Made by a program: the position numbers and the translations under genes. The notes below the pieces were generated by a model, which worked only from the letters and a program-made list of their open reading frames with translations, searched no databases and was not told the origin of the DNA. Of a stretch of DNA of 64,000 nucleotides, positions 51,007-59,021 are shown one piece after another. Numbering within the stretch: position 1 is the stretch's first letter; every line of letters begins with the position of its first letter. Source of the stretch: Reyranella humidisoli (lineage in GTDB: Bacteria; Pseudomonadota; Alphaproteobacteria; Reyranellales; Reyranellaceae); contig NZ_JAHOPB010000002.1 of the NCBI RefSeq assembly GCF_019039055.1, positions 310,001 to 374,000 of the forward strand. The letters are read 5' to 3'.

Positions 51007-52593
51007 ATGGACTACGACGTCGTCGTCGTGGGCTCCGGTGCCGCCGGCCTGTCGGCGGCACTGGCCGCCGCGCATGGCGGAGCACGGGTGATCGTGCTGG
51101 AGAAGTCGCGCTGGCTCGGCGGCACGACGGCGATGTCGGGCGCCGGTACATGGGTGCCGGCCAACCATCACATGATGGCGGCAGGCATCGAGGATTCGCC
51201 CGAGGAGACGCTGCGCTACATCAGGGGCGTTGCCCCGCCGGGCTGGTCGGACTCCGAGGACGAGCTCTGGCAGGTGCTGGCCGAGCAGTCTGCGCCGATG
51301 CTGCGGTTCCTGGAGGACGAGACGCCGCTCCGTTTCGAGCTGGTCAACCATCCCGATCCCTATGCCGATCTCCCGGGCGGGCGGCCGTTCGGGCGCATGG
51401 TTTCGACCACGCCCTTGAGCAAGTTCCTGCTGGGCCGCTGGTGGAACCGCGTGCGGCGCTCCGTGAAGACGCAGCTCTTCACCTATCGCGAGCTGGTCGA
51501 CGGCGTCCTCAAGAACCCGGTGCGCGGTGCCCTCGGCATGGCGCCGACCTTGCTCTGGCGCCTGCTGACGGCACGGGTCGGCGCTGGCAATGCGCTGGTG
51601 ATCGGATTGGTGCGTGGCTGTCTCGACAAGGGATGTCGCATCGAACTCGAGGCGCCGGTTCACCGGCTGGTGATGGACGGCGACGCGGTGGCTGGCGTCG
51701 AGGCCACGGTCGGCGGCAAGCGGCAGACGATCCCGGCGGCGCGCGGCGTCGTGCTGGCGACCGGCGGTTTCGACTGGAACCGGGACCTCATGGCGAAGTA
51801 CTTCCCGGGCATCGACCTGACGGGGGCGCCCGACACCAATACCGGCGACGGTCAGGTGATGGCAGCCGAGGTCGGCGCCGAGCTCGCGCATATGGACCAG
51901 GCGCTGATCTCGCCCGCGACCTTCACGACCTACGAAGGCCGCCGCCACGCCCAGCCGCTGCTCGAGACCTACGCGCCGCACGTCATCTTGGTGAACCGCG
52001 AGGCCCGGCGCTTCGTCAGCGAAGGCAGTCCGGCCCTCGGCGTCGCGCTCGACGAGCGCGGCCCCGACGGTCGTCACCTGCATCTGCCGGCGTGGCGGAT
52101 CTTCGACGCGCGCTACGCCAGGGCGATGACGCTCTCCATGCACTTCGGATCGAAGGAGAAGGGGTTCATCCGCAAGGCCGACACGATCGAGGCGCTGGCC
52201 GGACAGATCGGTCTCGATCCCGCGGTGCTGCGCGCCACGGTCGACCGCTTCAACGGTTGGTCGAAGGAAGGCGTCGATCGCGATTTCCATCGCGGCGAGA
52301 CCTATTGGGAGCGCTTCTATACCAAGGATCGCGCCCTTGGCACGGTCGAGCAGGGACCGTTCCATGCAGCACCGTTTCTCTATGTGAGTCTTGGCACCAA
52401 GGGCGGTCCGCGCACCGACCGGTACTGTCGCGTGTTGCGGCCCGACCGCAGCGTGATCGGCGGTCTGTATTGCGCAGGTATCGCGATGGCGAGCCCGATC
52501 GGTACCAAGTCTGTCGGCGCCGGCACGACGATCGGTCCCTGCCTCACCTTCGGTTATGTCGCCGGCCGCGAGATTGCGCGGCGCAATGTCTGA
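51007..52593 (+). CDS. FAD-dependent dehydrogenase, 3-ketosteroid-dehydrogenase-like
   Basis: A 528-residue flavoprotein. The Rossmann entry is YDVVVVGSGAAGLSAALAAAHGG (GxGxxG) and the next strand has VIVLEKSRWLGGTTAMSGAG. The C-terminal FAD-contact region is GGLYCAGIAMASPIGTKSVGAGTTIGP. These mark the fumarate-reductase/3-ketosteroid-delta1-dehydrogenase group. It likely desaturates a cyclic ketone or related acid. The stop overlaps the next gene start by 8 bases. Confidence 0.85.
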   Translation: MDYDVVVVGSGAAGLSAALAAAHGGARVIVLEKSRWLGGTTAMSGAGTWVPANHHMMAAGIEDSPEETLRYIRGVAPPGWSDSEDELWQVLAEQSAPMLRFLEDETPLRFELVNHPDPYADLPGGRPFGRMVSTTPLSKFLLGRWWNRVRRSVKTQLFTYRELVDGVLKNPVRGALGMAPTLLWRLLTARVGAGNALVIGLVRGCLDKGCRIELEAPVHRLVMDGDAVAGVEATVGGKRQTIPAARGVVLATGGFDWNRDLMAKYFPGIDLTGAPDTNTGDGQVMAAEVGAELAHMDQALISPATFTTYEGRRHAQPLLETYAPHVILVNREARRFVSEGSPALGVALDERGPDGRHLHLPAWRIFDARYARAMTLSMHFGSKEKGFIRKADTIEALAGQIGLDPAVLRATVDRFNGWSKEGVDRDFHRGETYWERFYTKDRALGTVEQGPFHAAPFLYVSLGTKGGPRTDRYCRVLRPDRSVIGGLYCAGIAMASPIGTKSVGAGTTIGPCLTFGYVAGREIARRNV

Positions 52594-53305
52594 ACGTCCG
52601 CGCCGAGGGCCATTGGGCATCCTGATGCTCGACACGCGGTTTCCACGGATCGTGGGGGATGTCGGCAATGCGGCATCCTACGATTTTCCCGTGATCTTCC
52701 GGACGATGAAAGGGATCGGCTCGGCCGATGCGGTGGCGGCGCATCCCGACCGGCCGCGCGTGCTGGCGGCGTTGAAGGCGAATGCGGAGGCGCTGGCGGC
52801 CGAGGGTGCCGTCGGGCTCGGCACGACCTGCGGATTCCTGGCCCTTTACCAGGACGATCTCGCTGCCGTGTCGCCGGTGCCGGTCGCGACGTCGGCGCTG
52901 CTGCACATCCGGAAGCTCGAGGGTCGCCGGGCGGGCGTGATCACGGCATCGGCGAAGAACCTGACACTGGCCCATCTCGCCGCGGTCGGCGCGCCCGTCG
53001 ATACGCCGGTGGTCGGATTGCCCGAGGCCGGTTCCTTTGCCGGCACGTTCCTGCGCAACGGGTTGACGCTCGATCGCGAGGCTGTCGAGCAGGAAGTCGT
53101 GGCGGCCGGCCGCGATCTCGTCGCCAGGCATCCCGAGCTGGATACGCTGGTGCTCGAATGCACCAACCTGCCGCCGTACAAGGCCGCGCTCCAGAAGGCG
53201 CTGGGCCTTCCCGTGCTCGACGTCCTCGACCTGCTGAAAGACTTCTATTCCAGCCTCAGCGGGGCAGCAGGCGGCGGTAGAGCGGCTGCAGCAGGGTCGG
53301 GATGA
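52586..53305 (+). CDS. Aspartate/glutamate racemase family protein
   Basis: A 239-residue Asp/Glu-racemase-fold protein: GPLGILMLDTRFPR at the start, LGTTCGFLALYQDDL (first catalytic Cys) and LVLECTNLPPY (second Cys). Both cysteines are present, so racemase, hydantoin racemase or maleate-isomerase-type chemistry is possible. The start ATG 52586 overlaps the flavoprotein stop. The last 50 bases overlap the end of the convergent transporter gene. Confidence 0.82.
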   Translation: MSERPRRGPLGILMLDTRFPRIVGDVGNAASYDFPVIFRTMKGIGSADAVAAHPDRPRVLAALKANAEALAAEGAVGLGTTCGFLALYQDDLAAVSPVPVATSALLHIRKLEGRRAGVITASAKNLTLAHLAAVGAPVDTPVVGLPEAGSFAGTFLRNGLTLDREAVEQEVVAAGRDLVARHPELDTLVLECTNLPPYKAALQKALGLPVLDVLDLLKDFYSSLSGAAGGGRAAAAGSG

Positions 53306-54188
53306 TGTAGATCGGGAACTGCACCGCGGCGATGAACAGGAAGATGTCGGGGTCGGCGGTTGCCGGCAGCACGGCCATCAAGAGGGCATTGTGTCGGCCG
53401 CCCGAGCAGTAGCCCACTGTGAGCGCGGTCTTGCGGTCGAGGAAGGGCAAGGTGGCAACCGCCATCACGAGGTTGCACAGCAGCATTCCTCCGAAGGAGC
53501 CGGCGATGAACCCGGCGAGCTTCACCGGTTCCGCCATCGCGCGGGCGACCACGCCATCCATCAGCGGAATGGCGAAGACCATCAGGACCAGCACGGAGAT
53601 ACCGTCGAGAGTCGTGCCGGCCTCGACGAGGCGCGGGCCCAGCCAGCGGCGGATGATGAGCGCGCCGACGAGGGCCAGGGCCACGATCATCGCCAGCCGG
53701 AGGCTGAGGTCGACGAGGCCGATCTTGAGATCGAAGCCAAGCAGCCACAGCGCCAGGGGCGGCAGGGTGAACGGCACCAGGAAGTTGGTGAACAGCGACA
53801 GCAGCAGCGCGAGCGACGAATCCAGACGCAGAAAGGTGGCCGTCGTGGCTGCCGAGATGATGCCGGGCGCCATCGCGCTGAGGCAGAGTGCGGTGACAAG
53901 GCTCGGCCACAAGCCCAGAGCCTGCCAGATCGGCCAGACGACCAGCGGCACCGCGACCAGGTTCAGGATCGCCAGCAGCAGTGCGGGGCCGGGGCGGAGC
54001 AGCAGGGCGCGGAGGCGGCCCCAGTCCATGCGCGTCAACGCCAGCATCAGGAGGATGACCACCAGCGGCAGCAGCAGCGGTCGTGCGGCGGCGGCCAGAT
54101 CCTGGAACACGAGCCCCAGCAGCAGCGAGAAGGGCAGCAGCGTCGTGGCGTGCCTTCCCATGCGCTGCAGCAGAACGAGCGGATTCAT
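53256..54188 (-). CDS. Bile acid:sodium symporter (BASS)-like transporter
   Basis: A 310-residue membrane protein with about nine to ten hydrophobic helices. The family pattern is seen in CLSAMAPGIISAATTATFLRLDSSLALLLSLFTNFLVP and the C-terminal VGYCSGGRHNALLMAV. BASS proteins import organic anions with sodium. It ends inside the racemase gene (50-base overlap), converging on the amidase operon, and it may import the substrate of that operon. Confidence 0.8.
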   Translation of the reverse strand: MNPLVLLQRMGRHATTLLPFSLLLGLVFQDLAAAARPLLLPLVVILLMLALTRMDWGRLRALLLRPGPALLLAILNLVAVPLVVWPIWQALGLWPSLVTALCLSAMAPGIISAATTATFLRLDSSLALLLSLFTNFLVPFTLPPLALWLLGFDLKIGLVDLSLRLAMIVALALVGALIIRRWLGPRLVEAGTTLDGISVLVLMVFAIPLMDGVVARAMAEPVKLAGFIAGSFGGMLLCNLVMAVATLPFLDRKTALTVGYCSGGRHNALLMAVLPATADPDIFLFIAAVQFPIYIIPTLLQPLYRRLLPR

Positions 54189-54222
54189 TGCAGCCACCCT
54201 AGCACGTGCTAGCTTGCACCCG

Positions 54223-54783
54223 ATGAATACTCCGCGCGGCGTCTGGCTGGACGATCTCACCCGGGAGGAAGCCGCCTCCCGTCTCGCGGCCGACGCCGTC
54301 GTCCTGCTGCCGGTGGTCTGGAGCCGGCCCGCGCAGGCGCCTTCGTACCTGCCGATGAAGACCGCGACGACGATCGCGCGCGCCGTTGCACAGAAGCTCG
54401 TCGAGCGGTTGCCTGTCGTCGTGGCGCCTCTCCTCGACTGGGAGGGCGATGCGGGGGCCGAGGTATCTCGGCAGATGCTTCGGGAACGCCTCGGACAGTT
54501 GAGGTCGCACGGCGCCCGTCGCCTCGGGATCCTCGATCTCGGCCTGGGGGGTGCGATCTCGGCCGACCTTTCGGCGGGTGTCCCGATATTCCGGGTCTGC
54601 AACAGCGGGGCGGCGGATGACTATGCGACGTCCTGCATGCTGGCTGTCGATCCACGGAGCGTTCGCATGCAACTGCTCCCCGACGGTTTCGGCGCCCAGG
54701 CATTTGCGGGTGAACGCATGATGGCGGCGGACATCGATGCCGCAGCCCATGCCCTCGCGGCGCTGTGGAGCGACCTCCGCTGA
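54223..54783 (+). CDS. Degenerate creatininase-fold protein
   Basis: A 186-residue protein. Its start WLDDLTREEAASRLAADAVVLLPV matches creatininase-type amidohydrolases, and GDAGAEVSRQMLRERLGQLRSHGARR with LDLGLGG follows the fold. The metal-binding motif that normally follows (E-x-H-G-x-H-L-P-x-x-T-D) is replaced by VWSRPAQAPSYLPMKT, so the metal ligands are lost. It is probably not an active hydrolase. It is divergent from the BASS transporter gene. Confidence 0.6.
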   Translation: MNTPRGVWLDDLTREEAASRLAADAVVLLPVVWSRPAQAPSYLPMKTATTIARAVAQKLVERLPVVVAPLLDWEGDAGAEVSRQMLRERLGQLRSHGARRLGILDLGLGGAISADLSAGVPIFRVCNSGAADDYATSCMLAVDPRSVRMQLLPDGFGAQAFAGERMMAADIDAAAHALAALWSDLR

Positions 54784-54838
54784 CTTTATTTGCCGTGGGC
54801 GGTGGTATTATCCTTCCGGCCTGTCAACAATGTGCGTC

Positions 54839-55210
54839 ATGCCGCTGCACTGGATCGTCGACTCCAAGGAAAGGCTCGTGATCACGACCGCCGATGGTCA
54901 CGTCACGCGCCAGGACGTCGACGACTACATTCGGGCGATGAACGGGGCCGGCACGCAGCCCTACCGCAAGCTGTTCGATGGCAGCCGCGGAGAAACGGAC
55001 ATGACGCCGGAGGACATGCTGGCGATCGGCGTGCAGCTTCGGGAACGCCATGCCACCGGAACGCCCGGACCACTCGCCATCGTGATCCCGCCGGACAAGG
55101 CTGACCTCGTTTCGCGCGTACTCGGCATCCTCGCTACTGCCGACCGGCCGATGCGGGTTTTCTCCGATGTCGAACCGGCGCGGCGGTGGATAGACAGCCT
55201 GCCGAAGTAG
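54839..55210 (+). CDS. STAS/SpoIIAA-like short protein
   Basis: A 123-residue protein reading PLHWIVDSKERLVITTADGHVTRQDVDDYIRAM, then YRKLFDGSRGETDMTPEDML and RVFSDVEPARRWIDSLPK. This strand-helix order is shared with short SpoIIAA/STAS-like proteins of Alphaproteobacteria. ATG at 54839 is preferred, although 54830 is an alternative. Neither has a clear ribosome site. Role unknown. Confidence 0.6.
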   Translation: MPLHWIVDSKERLVITTADGHVTRQDVDDYIRAMNGAGTQPYRKLFDGSRGETDMTPEDMLAIGVQLRERHATGTPGPLAIVIPPDKADLVSRVLGILATADRPMRVFSDVEPARRWIDSLPK

Positions 55211-55268
55211 GCGACGTCGAGCGCCGCTGTCGGGTAAGGTCCCGATCCACGCGCAAGCAGGAGTTTAC

Positions 55269-55730
55269 ATGAAGCTGTTCCCACCGTCGGCCTTTGCCGG
55301 TGCGTTGTTGTTGGGGGCGTTGACGGTCGCTGTCCCCGCGGGCGCGCAGACCGCCATCCAGGCGGGCGAGTGGGAGACGACCGAGAAGACCTCGATGGAA
55401 GGCATGCCGCAGATGCCCCCGACGTCGAAGAAGATCTGCCTTGCCGCCGACGAGGCCCAGCTCGAGCGCCTGCTTTTTCCGACGCCGGACGAGATCAAGC
55501 AACATGGTTGCAAGTACGAGCCGGGCGCACAGAAGGCTGGCGTGCTTGCGGCAACCCTGACCTGCCCGCCGAACGATCAGTTGCCGGGCGTCACGGCGAA
55601 GGCCGAAGTCAGCTACTCGCCGACCAGCTACCAGGGCGTGGGCCAGCTCGAGGCCGCCGACAAGTCGGGGACGACGGTGAAGGGCAAGAGCGAACTGAGC
55701 GGGAAGCGACTCGGCGACTGCCCGAAATAG
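55269..55730 (+). CDS. DUF3617 secreted protein
   Basis: A 153-residue exported protein. The signal peptide is residues 1-26 (ending AGA). The rest has QAGEWETTEKTSMEG, KICLAADEA with a cysteine and C-terminal GKRLGDCPK, the two-to-four cysteine pattern of DUF3617. AGGAG precedes the start. Function of the family is not known. Confidence 0.8.
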   Translation: MKLFPPSAFAGALLLGALTVAVPAGAQTAIQAGEWETTEKTSMEGMPQMPPTSKKICLAADEAQLERLLFPTPDEIKQHGCKYEPGAQKAGVLAATLTCPPNDQLPGVTAKAEVSYSPTSYQGVGQLEAADKSGTTVKGKSELSGKRLGDCPK

Positions 55731-55744
55731 GCCGAGGCACGGCG

Positions 55745-56809
55745 TCAGGCGAAGGCGGGCATCACCTGCTCGCCGAATCGGCGCATCGATGCGAGGTTCT
55801 GGGCGTGGTCCATCGCGCCGAAACCGGTCTGGCAAAGCAGATGCCGTACGCCGACATCGCGTAGCTCGGCTACCTGTTCTCGAACGCGCTTCGCCGAACC
55901 GTAGAGCGAGCCCGTGCGGAGCACGAACGGCACCGCTTCGGAATCCGGGACCTTGGGATCCGTCCAGGCATTCAGCGTCGCGGGCTCCGGTTCGAAGTCG
56001 TCCGGATTGTACGCCTCGCGGACATGCATCATGTGCGCGCGGGTTTCGACGAGCAGCGCCGCCAGCGTGTCTTCCGCCTCGGCGTCGGACTCCGCGACGT
56101 AGACGTTGCGCCAGAGCGCGCTCTGCGTGAGCAGGCGCTCTTTCGTTGCGGCATCGTGGCCGCCTTCGTCGATCCCTGCGGCATAGGTCGCCCAGCGTTC
56201 CCTGATGCGCTCGACGGGCAGGCGGGCCGTGAGGATCGGTACGCCCAGCCTGCCGCATTCCCGAAACGATCCGGGCGAAATCACGCTACGCCACAACGGC
56301 GGTCCGGGCTGCTGCACCGGCTTCGGCCGGATCGCGGGGACATGCAGTTTGTGGAAGCGGCCGTCATAGTCGAGAGGCGACTCGGTCCAGGCGCGCTGCA
56401 GGATGTCGACCGTTTCCTCCATACGTTCGCGGCTGTCGGTGCTCCGCAACCCGTGGCCGACGAATTCGTACTCGTTGTAGGCGGTGCCCTTGCCGATGCC
56501 GACGTCGATGCGGCCCTTGCTCAGATTGTCGAGGAGCGCCAGTTGCACGGCGAGTCGCACCGGATGGTGGAACGGAGTCTGCACCACCGCGAAGCCCAGC
56601 CGTACCCTGCTGGTCTTCATCGCCAGCGCCGCCGCGAACATCAACGAGTCGCAATAGACGCTCTCGCCGGTGAAATAGTGCTCGGTGAGCCAGACGTCGG
56701 AGAAGCCCAGCCGCTCGGCTTCGCAAGCCTGGGCGACGATCTGGTCGATGCGATCGGCGTCTTCGTCGGGCGATGGGGACATTGCAAGCGTAAGCCAACC
56801 GAACTGCAT
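55745..56809 (-). CDS. LLM-class flavin-dependent oxidoreductase (luciferase-like)
   Basis: A 354-residue bacterial-luciferase-like monooxygenase. Family segments are FSDVWLTEHYFTGESVYCDSLMFAAALAMKTSRVRLGFAV, then HPVRLAVQLALLDNLSKGRIDVGIGKGTAYNEYEF. It uses FMN or F420, and by context FMN is likelier. GAGAGG lies before ATG 56809. The substrate is unknown. Confidence 0.85.
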   Translation of the reverse strand: MQFGWLTLAMSPSPDEDADRIDQIVAQACEAERLGFSDVWLTEHYFTGESVYCDSLMFAAALAMKTSRVRLGFAVVQTPFHHPVRLAVQLALLDNLSKGRIDVGIGKGTAYNEYEFVGHGLRSTDSRERMEETVDILQRAWTESPLDYDGRFHKLHVPAIRPKPVQQPGPPLWRSVISPGSFRECGRLGVPILTARLPVERIRERWATYAAGIDEGGHDAATKERLLTQSALWRNVYVAESDAEAEDTLAALLVETRAHMMHVREAYNPDDFEPEPATLNAWTDPKVPDSEAVPFVLRTGSLYGSAKRVREQVAELRDVGVRHLLCQTGFGAMDHAQNLASMRRFGEQVMPAFA

Positions 56810-56887
56810 CGACCTCTCCGCGTTATTCGGCGTGCCTTATAGCATGGCTCTCCGAGCGCCGAGATCGGGTGCTTTACTGGTTTCGAA

Positions 56888-58450
56888 ATGAGGGGCGTAC
56901 TAGAACGAGCCGTGCCGATCCTGCTGAAGAACACGCTGCTTGTCCTGTTGTCCGTCTTGCTCTGCACGGCGGCCGCGGAAGGGCTGGTGCGCTGGCTCGA
57001 TGCCGAAGCGCCGAGCGATGCGCTGAAACACCTCGGTGAGATTCCCCTGGCGGAAGGCGTTCAGCGCGCCTGGTTCGGCGAGAACCCGGCGCCACTGCCG
57101 AACCGGCGGCCGGCAAAGCCCGAGGACGTCGACCTGATCCGGCGAGTCGAGGCCGGTGGCGTGACGGAAGGCACCCGGCGTTCGGACATGTTCAAGGCAT
57201 GGAACAGCGCCTTCGTGGGCCCAGACCCTTGCAGGCACTTCTATCTCAAGGACGCGCCGGGCCAGATCTATGTCTACGACCCGCCCGACGGCGAGCCCTG
57301 GCCTCGTTTCCGCTTCCTGCCCGACAGGACGACGCCGATCGGTCTCGTGACCAACGAATACGGCTTCCGTGGCCCGCCGGTGCCGGTCGCGCGCCAGACG
57401 AAGACGATTCGCATCGCCTTCATCGGCGCTTCGACGACGGTGAGTGCGCACAACTTCCTCTATTCGTATCCCGAGCACGTGGGCTACTGGCTAAACCGCT
57501 GGGCGGCGGCGAAAAAGCTCGATCTCAAGTTCGAGGTGCTCAACGCCGGCCGTGAAAGCATCGCATCGCCCGATATCGCGGCGATCATGAAGAACGAGGT
57601 GGCGCCGCTCGCACCCGATCTGGTCGTCTATTACGAGGGCGCCAACCAGTTTTTTCTTCAAACGGTCGTTCCCGACCTACCGCCGCCTGCGGCCAGTCTG
57701 CGCATCAAGTCGCAGCCGGACCCCAGTCTGCTGCAGCGCGTCCTCGTCGATCTTGGCTACACCTTCGCGCTGGCCCGCCGCCTCGAAGGCCTCCTGGCGC
57801 AATATGGCTCGCGCCCTGTGGGGCAATCCGGCGACGCTCAGGCCGATGCCATGGCCCGGGTCATCGCCGAGGGGCGTGAGTGGCCGAAGCCCGACTACAA
57901 GCTCGTTTGGCCCGAGGGCCTCGATGAGAAGGATCCGGACATCGCGCGCGGCGACCTGCCGGTGAGCCTCACGACGATCCTGGCGGATCTCGGTCGCATC
58001 GAGGCCATTGCGAAGAAGACCGGCGGCGAGCTGGCGATCGCTTCGTACAAGTGGCTGGTGGCCGACGGCATGGTGCTCGACCCGGTGCGTCATCGCCTGA
58101 TCCTCGAATATCTCAACTACGGCTACGCGCCGTTCCGTTATCGCGACCTCGAGAGGATGGCGCTGTTCCAGAACCGCGTACTGGAGAAGTTCGCCCGGAC
58201 ACACCGGATCGACTTTCTCGACGTGGCGCGGCTGATGCCCTCCGATCCGGACCTGTTCGTCGATGCCATCCACGGCACGCCCGAGGGCGAGAGGCTTCGG
58301 GCGTGGATCGTTCTGCAGCTCCTGGTGCCGGTGGTGGATCGCCACCTCGCCGATGGCACCTGGCCCAGGAAGAGCTTCCCGATTACGCCGCCGCCTGCAC
58401 CCTACGTGCCGCGCGTCGTCACCTTCGAGTGTGGAAAAAAAAGTGGCTGA
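56888..58450 (+). CDS. Membrane-anchored SGNH/GDSL-like protein
   Basis: A 520-residue protein with one N-terminal hydrophobic helix (about 11-29) and a large extracytoplasmic domain. SGNH blocks are only partly kept: block I reads IAFIGASTTVS (Ala in place of the Asp of GDS), block III is YYEGANQFF and the final pair is in LFVDAIHGTPEG (Asp and His). It may be a modified acyl-transfer or esterase enzyme acting on polysaccharides at the cell surface, but catalysis is uncertain. Confidence 0.65.
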   Translation: MRGVLERAVPILLKNTLLVLLSVLLCTAAAEGLVRWLDAEAPSDALKHLGEIPLAEGVQRAWFGENPAPLPNRRPAKPEDVDLIRRVEAGGVTEGTRRSDMFKAWNSAFVGPDPCRHFYLKDAPGQIYVYDPPDGEPWPRFRFLPDRTTPIGLVTNEYGFRGPPVPVARQTKTIRIAFIGASTTVSAHNFLYSYPEHVGYWLNRWAAAKKLDLKFEVLNAGRESIASPDIAAIMKNEVAPLAPDLVVYYEGANQFFLQTVVPDLPPPAASLRIKSQPDPSLLQRVLVDLGYTFALARRLEGLLAQYGSRPVGQSGDAQADAMARVIAEGREWPKPDYKLVWPEGLDEKDPDIARGDLPVSLTTILADLGRIEAIAKKTGGELAIASYKWLVADGMVLDPVRHRLILEYLNYGYAPFRYRDLERMALFQNRVLEKFARTHRIDFLDVARLMPSDPDLFVDAIHGTPEGERLRAWIVLQLLVPVVDRHLADGTWPRKSFPITPPPAPYVPRVVTFECGKKSG

Positions 58451-58519
58451 CCCGCCTGCTCCATGAGCTTGCAGTCTCGACGCGGCAATTTTAGGGTGCG
58501 CCGTCACTCGGGGGGTTGG

Positions 58520-58945
58520 ATGAAGTCTGGATCGATGACGGCCGCCGCGGCCGTGGCGTTTGCCTTTGTGGGTGGCGTGCTCTTCTCTGGACCAGCGGCG
58601 GCGCAACAGATCACGCATGGCTGTGCGTGCCTGCACAATCAGACGCAGGCCCAGGTCAGCTACCGATACAAATGGGGTGAGGGCGAGTGGAGAACCACGT
58701 CGCTGCGGCCGGGCTATCAGACCGCGCTGTGCTGGCAATACGCGAATGCGCAGAGAAGCTCGCCCAATCTCGTGTTCGAGCTCGACGTCGACATGTCGAA
58801 GGGAAATGCCTGGACGAAATATGCCATCGCACGCGTGCAGACGGCGGGAAACAACTGTGCCGCCGTGGGCGGCGGCGGACACTACAATGTGAGCTACCGG
58901 CCCAACACCAACAACAGCTTCATCCACATCACGAAACGCAACTGA
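58520..58945 (+). CDS. Small secreted cysteine-containing hypothetical protein
   Basis: A 141-residue exported protein. The signal peptide is residues 1-28 (ending AAA). The mature part has CACLHNQTQAQVSYRYKWGEGEWRTTSLRPGYQTALCWQY and four cysteines in all, plus VGGGGHYNVSYRP near the end. It resembles short secreted beta proteins without a named family. ATG 58520 gives the signal peptide. It is alone between the SGNH-like gene and the deacylase gene. Confidence 0.6.
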   Translation: MKSGSMTAAAAVAFAFVGGVLFSGPAAAQQITHGCACLHNQTQAQVSYRYKWGEGEWRTTSLRPGYQTALCWQYANAQRSSPNLVFELDVDMSKGNAWTKYAIARVQTAGNNCAAVGGGGHYNVSYRPNTNNSFIHITKRN

Positions 58946-59021
58946 GTTCTGCGGCGCGACCCACTCGCGTTGACAGGCCGACGGTGCATCCGCAGGCTTT
59001 CGGCAAGACCGGAGGAAGCGA

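Noticed and set aside
49777..52668. A 963-codon open frame on the minus strand
   Set aside because: It lies opposite the amidase and flavin dehydrogenase genes and is Arg/His/Asp-rich with no domain pattern, as expected for an antisense frame in GC-rich DNA.
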